Assembly (NCBI GenBank): GCA_037953625.1
Contig: CM075655.1
Location: 121,465,001-121,529,000, forward strand
Origin: Crotalaria pallida
Taxonomy: Eukaryota; Streptophyta; Magnoliopsida; Fabales; Fabaceae
DNA length: 64,000 nucleotides
Reading direction: 5' to 3'
In this document: positions 60,301 to 64,000 of the stretch, one piece after another
How positions within the stretch are numbered: position 1 is the first letter of the stretch
How the letters are laid out: every line of letters begins with the position of its first letter
The notes under the pieces: model-generated
Seen by the model: the letters and a program-made list of their open reading frames with translations, nothing else
The model's database searches: none
What the model was told of the DNA's origin: nothing
Made by a program: the position numbers and the translations under genes

Positions 60301-61480
60301 AATTGCTATGAAGATCAAGATTAAGTTGGGCTTTGACGCACATTGTTGTTGGTGTGCTAAGAGCTCTGGAATTTGAACCCCACTTTTTTATATTTGAACC
60401 CCATTTTACTCTTTTTTTTTCCCAAAAATTTCCCTCTCACTCTAAAACCCTAAAGTCACATATCCCTTCTGGTGTGCTATAACAACCCCCCTCTCTTCCC
60501 TTCTTCTTCCTTTCTCCAACAGCCATCCAAAACCACAACCATAATCCTCTATTTATGTAACGTCATCTTCTTCTTTGTCCCACGATCTTCTTCCCTCTTC
60601 ACCCCCCGCCACCCCTCCCGCCATGACCCCCTTAGCCTAAACCCAGCTCACCCCGCAACCTCCTTCCTCTCACACAACCTACCAACACCGTCACCCACTA
60701 ACACCGACAACATCCACCACTCCTCATCTCCAGCTTCTCCAAACTGTGACCCTGTCATCGCCTAGATAAACCCAGCCGCTGTCATCTCCTCCCTTCAGCC
60801 ACCACCACAAACCCCCAACATTCAAGCTGCAACACCAAATCCCATAGCCCCATATGCCTTCTTCTTTCTCCTTCATAGTCAAAGGAGGTTTTTATTCGAG
60901 CACACAGCTAGCTGGAATCCCGCAAAGCTGGAGTTCAACTGGAGCGGATGTCTCATATAATGAAAAAGAAATTCATCTCGGATACGTCTTCTTCCGTGAT
61001 CCATTTCATGAATCATTGGATATGAGCGAATTTCATATATGATAAGCTTTAGGGATTAGAGTTAGGCCTAGGCTTGATCCTTTACTTGCGAGCCTACTTC
61101 GCTTAGGTCTGCAAGTTTCACATCTAAGTAATACCCGATCCGATATATACGATATATATTTATTGTCCCTTCCGGGCTTATCATATATGATAATCGCTCA
61201 TATCCTTCCGGAGATGAGCTTGTCAGTCCCAGCTCCTTCTTCCACCCCACAGCCCCTGTGTCAACCTCCACGAATCACGCCACCCCCTCCTAGCTGCCAT
61301 CATCTCCCCCCATACCAGCTCACAACCGCCAACCCATTAACCCACAACAGCCACCCATATCTTTGTATGGGGTTTATGGTCAAATGGAAGACAGAAAGGT
61401 TAGAGTTTTTTTAAGGGAAAATTGATTGGGGTTCATGGATAATTTTTGGCTTCATAATCCAGTAATTTTTTAATAAAGGA
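60300..61480. repeat. C-rich low-complexity block interrupted by an AT-richer insert
   Basis: The stretches 60470-60870 and 61225-61350 are rich in 'caccac', 'cccc' and 'ttcttc'. Between them, about 60880-61220 has ordinary composition and contains a palindromic pair around 'catatatgataa' (61033-61044 and 61186-61195). The ORFs (60472-60765, 61163-61414) encode Pro/Ser/Thr/His strings with no domain. Possibly a decayed transposon or gene fragment. Confidence 0.4.
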
Positions 61481-63233
61481 CATTTTTGATTTTTCATATT
61501 AAAAATGAGCTTTAGGACTAAAACGTGTAGTTCAAATTCCACCACTCGTGTACTAATGTACTATGTTGCTCACATAGTCATGCCTTCATTAGTTGGGCCA
61601 TTTTTTTTCAAGCCCATTATTTTCTTGGTTACCAACATTGGGAAACAGTGTTGGATTACAAACACTATGTTTTGGTATTTTGCATTAAACTCTGGGATGG
61701 ATTAATTTCACACTATATAAAAAGTTATTTGAAAGTGTAAATATTTAAGACTTATACATGGTATCAACGGATCCTAACTGTTATTCTAAAATTAACGATG
61801 ATAGAGTTTTTATACAAGAAGAATGTGTTCAAGTAAAAAATATTATTTTTCTATTAAAAAATTATTACATTCTTTTTAAAAATTTAATTTTCATTAAAAA
61901 TATAATTTAATTTTATGATATTATTGTTGTAAAATATGCACAAAGTACAATTGAAATTTGTGTAAGTGGCAAGGACATCCGTTGAGAGCATAAATACCAT
62001 TATCGATCTTAAGCAGAGTATTTTGGTTAATGAACTGATTGTTTATTGCATGTAGGGTCCAAGTAGGTTTTTGCCTCTACCAACAAAGCATTTTCCATAC
62101 TCGCAACAAGGATCGAATCTCTGACATCATGTTTAAGCAACCAAACTATCTATCAATTATGCTGGGTCTTGTTGGTTGACAAATTCTAGGGATGAGGAGT
62201 GCAATTTTCCCAAATTATTAAGATAAGTTTCTAAAATAATGATATGTAGTAGAAAGATGAATTGTATAAATAAAAAAAATAAAAAAAAAACTCTATATAG
62301 TACTCGTATATTAAGTGAATAGTGTACTTAATACAACGAGATAACCAATGGGATGAAACGGGGTTGAAAGAAATTAATTTTTAATATCAATGGGTACACC
62401 TTGTGAGAAAAAACAAAATGAACATTACAAGAAGTAAAATATATTACTAATAATTAGGAAATTAAGAATAATATTATAGTCCATCTTAATATAATCTTAA
62501 AGTAAGATTCATCGTGCATGATGGGAGGGATTTGCTAATGTAAATGTGTACCTCAAATCAGAAAATGCCAAAAACCTGTCAGAAGTCAGAACTACTGCTT
62601 GTGGCGGCTGCTGAACAAAAAGAAGAGCATGAAACTAAAAAATATTATTAAAACAAACATGATTTAGAATTTAAGGTGGTATTGTGAAGCACAAGGTGAA
62701 TTTGGTCGCGTCATCAGAGTGATTAACACACACATAATCACATTTGCATTAGGGTCCAAGTCAACCAAATCAACGTAATCTAGCTAATCCGAATCTCACT
62801 CTTTTCTTCACTCAAAGATCCTAATGCTAAGCTAATTAAGCTTATCTACCGCTGATTAAAGCCAGTGGTGTTTGTTTGTTAGAAAAAAGTAATCACATCA
62901 CGACAAACCTGTCTGCGCTTCACATCTTCTACAGACTACAGTTTAGATTCATCCACACCTGGTTGCTGATGTATTGTGAATATATGTCGGAAACTTGTCC
63001 CCCGCATCCCTTTGGTCACTGAATGAAATGTGTTTCATGCCTTCAAAGCTAGTATAGTACTCGTATATGTTTTCTTTTAGTAGTAGTATACTAGTATCCT
63101 ATGAACCGTAGGAAAAAACAATGAATCAATTAATTTGATCACATGATTTGAAGACAATTAATATTTGGATAAAAACGTAATTCGTTGTGCTGCTTGTGAT
63201 GGAAATGGTTTGTGCGCCACGAGATGCTTAGGT
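61481..63233. other. Intergenic DNA with a truncated SINE-like copy
   Basis: About 62055-62170 matches the SINE-like element at 45319-45506 ('ttttgcctctaccaacaaag', 'catcatgtttaagcaacc'). The rest is AT-rich with no gene recognised. Confidence 0.5.
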
Positions 63234-63453
63234 TTTTTTTTTTTTTTTTTTACACCAATTGGACCTGGATCTGATTTACCCAAAATTCAACTTATCCGTT
63301 TCAATCCAACTGAGCTTGCACTAAGTGGTAAGGGTCTCTCAACGGGGATTGCTCCATACCCAAGGCTCGAATTCGAAACGAGTTGATTAAGGGACCAAAT
63401 GAGCTACCACTTGACCAACTCACGTCGTTACCATATGCTTATTTGGTTGGTAA
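63234..63453 (-). mobile_element. tRNA-derived SINE with 13-bp target duplication
   Basis: The minus strand opens with 'gagttggtcaagtggtagc' (A-box and D-arm-like), has 'ttcgaattcgagcc' as B-box, and ends in an A tract of about 18. Perfect repeats GAGATGCTTAGGT flank it (63221-63233 and 63454-63466). A distinct family from the other SINEs in the window. Confidence 0.85.
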
Positions 63454-63466
63454 GAGATGCTTAGGT

Positions 63467-64000
63467 AGGTAGTACAGATTACTACTCTTTTGGTCTTTTC
63501 TTCTATTTCATCCAACAGTGGTTTATAGTGTATGCATAATATGGATCAGAATCTTCTGTTCCAAACCATGTTCCTAACCCTATCCCTAGTAAATCACATT
63601 TTATTAAATATTACAAAAATATCATAACAGTTAAGAAGTCCATAACAAGATCTGATTGGTTGGAGACAGAGTTGAGGACATTGTTTGGGACAAAAGATCT
63701 TATTCCGCATAATATTTCTAGTTTAATTTCCATGAAAATTGATGGCTCATAATATTTCTTCAACATTCGTATTTGCTAAATTATTATAACTTTTTTAAAT
63801 TAATAATTTTATTTTCTAAGTTATTTATAGATTCCAATTTTGTCTTAATAAAATAAATTTTAGTATCCATTTGAAAAAAAAAAAAATTTAGAACCAAAAT
63901 AAAAAAACAAATTCTAAGACAAAATTAAAATCCAAAACTAAGTTAGATGATGGCATGAATGCATGATGCACTAATTTTGCCAATTTTTTTTTAAAGTCGA
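63467..64000. other. Right edge, AT-rich intergenic DNA
   Basis: No gene, RNA or transposon end was recognised. Confidence 0.5.

Noticed and set aside
60472..60765. 97-codon ORF of Pro/Ser/Thr/His-rich composition
   Set aside because: Low-complexity C-rich DNA stays open by composition. No domain, no convincing start context and no splice partners.
61750..61775. Primer-binding-site-like 'tggtatcaacgg'
   Set aside because: Only partial resemblance to the initiator-Met site and no LTR next to it.

Overview
This is a piece of nuclear DNA from a flowering plant, almost certainly a eudicot. Its genes have introns and are AT-rich, their closest remembered relatives are Arabidopsis proteins, and transposon debris fills the space between them. 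I could not place it to family. There is no operon structure, CRISPR array or viral gene. About a third of the window is gene territory. The rest is AT-rich intergenic DNA built largely from short non-autonomous transposons.

Layout. 1-4578 is intergenic; a 550-bp hAT-type element sits nested inside an older foldback element. 4579-5865 (-) is a single-exon conserved plant protein of unknown function. 7496-7568 (-) is a tRNA-Arg(CCT). 8100-14652 (+) is an 11-exon plastid pyruvate kinase closest to Arabidopsis PKP3. 15999-22999 (-) is a 5-exon NRT1/PTR transporter closest to NPF7.3/NRT1.5; it has an 11-codon first exon and a 4.7-kb second intron loaded with MITEs. From about 23.0 to 51.2 kb lies a 28-kb gene desert of MITEs, tRNA-derived SINEs, foldback Mutator-like elements, duplications and microsatellites. 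51268-53902 (+) is a 3-exon bHLH factor of the bHLH95/ZHOUPI type. 55872-59360 (-) is the 3-exon plastid SufD protein ABCI7, with a decayed coiled-coil (CIP1-like) pseudogene antisense in its first intron. 59361-64000 is again repeats.

How the genes relate. The products work separately: plastid glycolysis, root-to-shoot nitrate/potassium transport, plastid Fe-S assembly and transcription. Their grouping is probably ancestral, since from memory the Arabidopsis counterparts are At1g32440, At1g32450 and At1g32500, a short stretch of chromosome 1. PKP3 and NPF7.3 converge with about 1.3 kb between stop codons.

I see no convincing undescribed system. The best leads are a MITE that forms the proximal promoter of PKP3, a large Mutator-like palindrome with a perfect 9-bp target duplication, several SINE families with intact target duplications, nested MITE clusters, and the bHLH gene with an altered basic region. 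All splice junctions were read by eye from GT/AG signals and protein continuity; no alignment or expression data were available.
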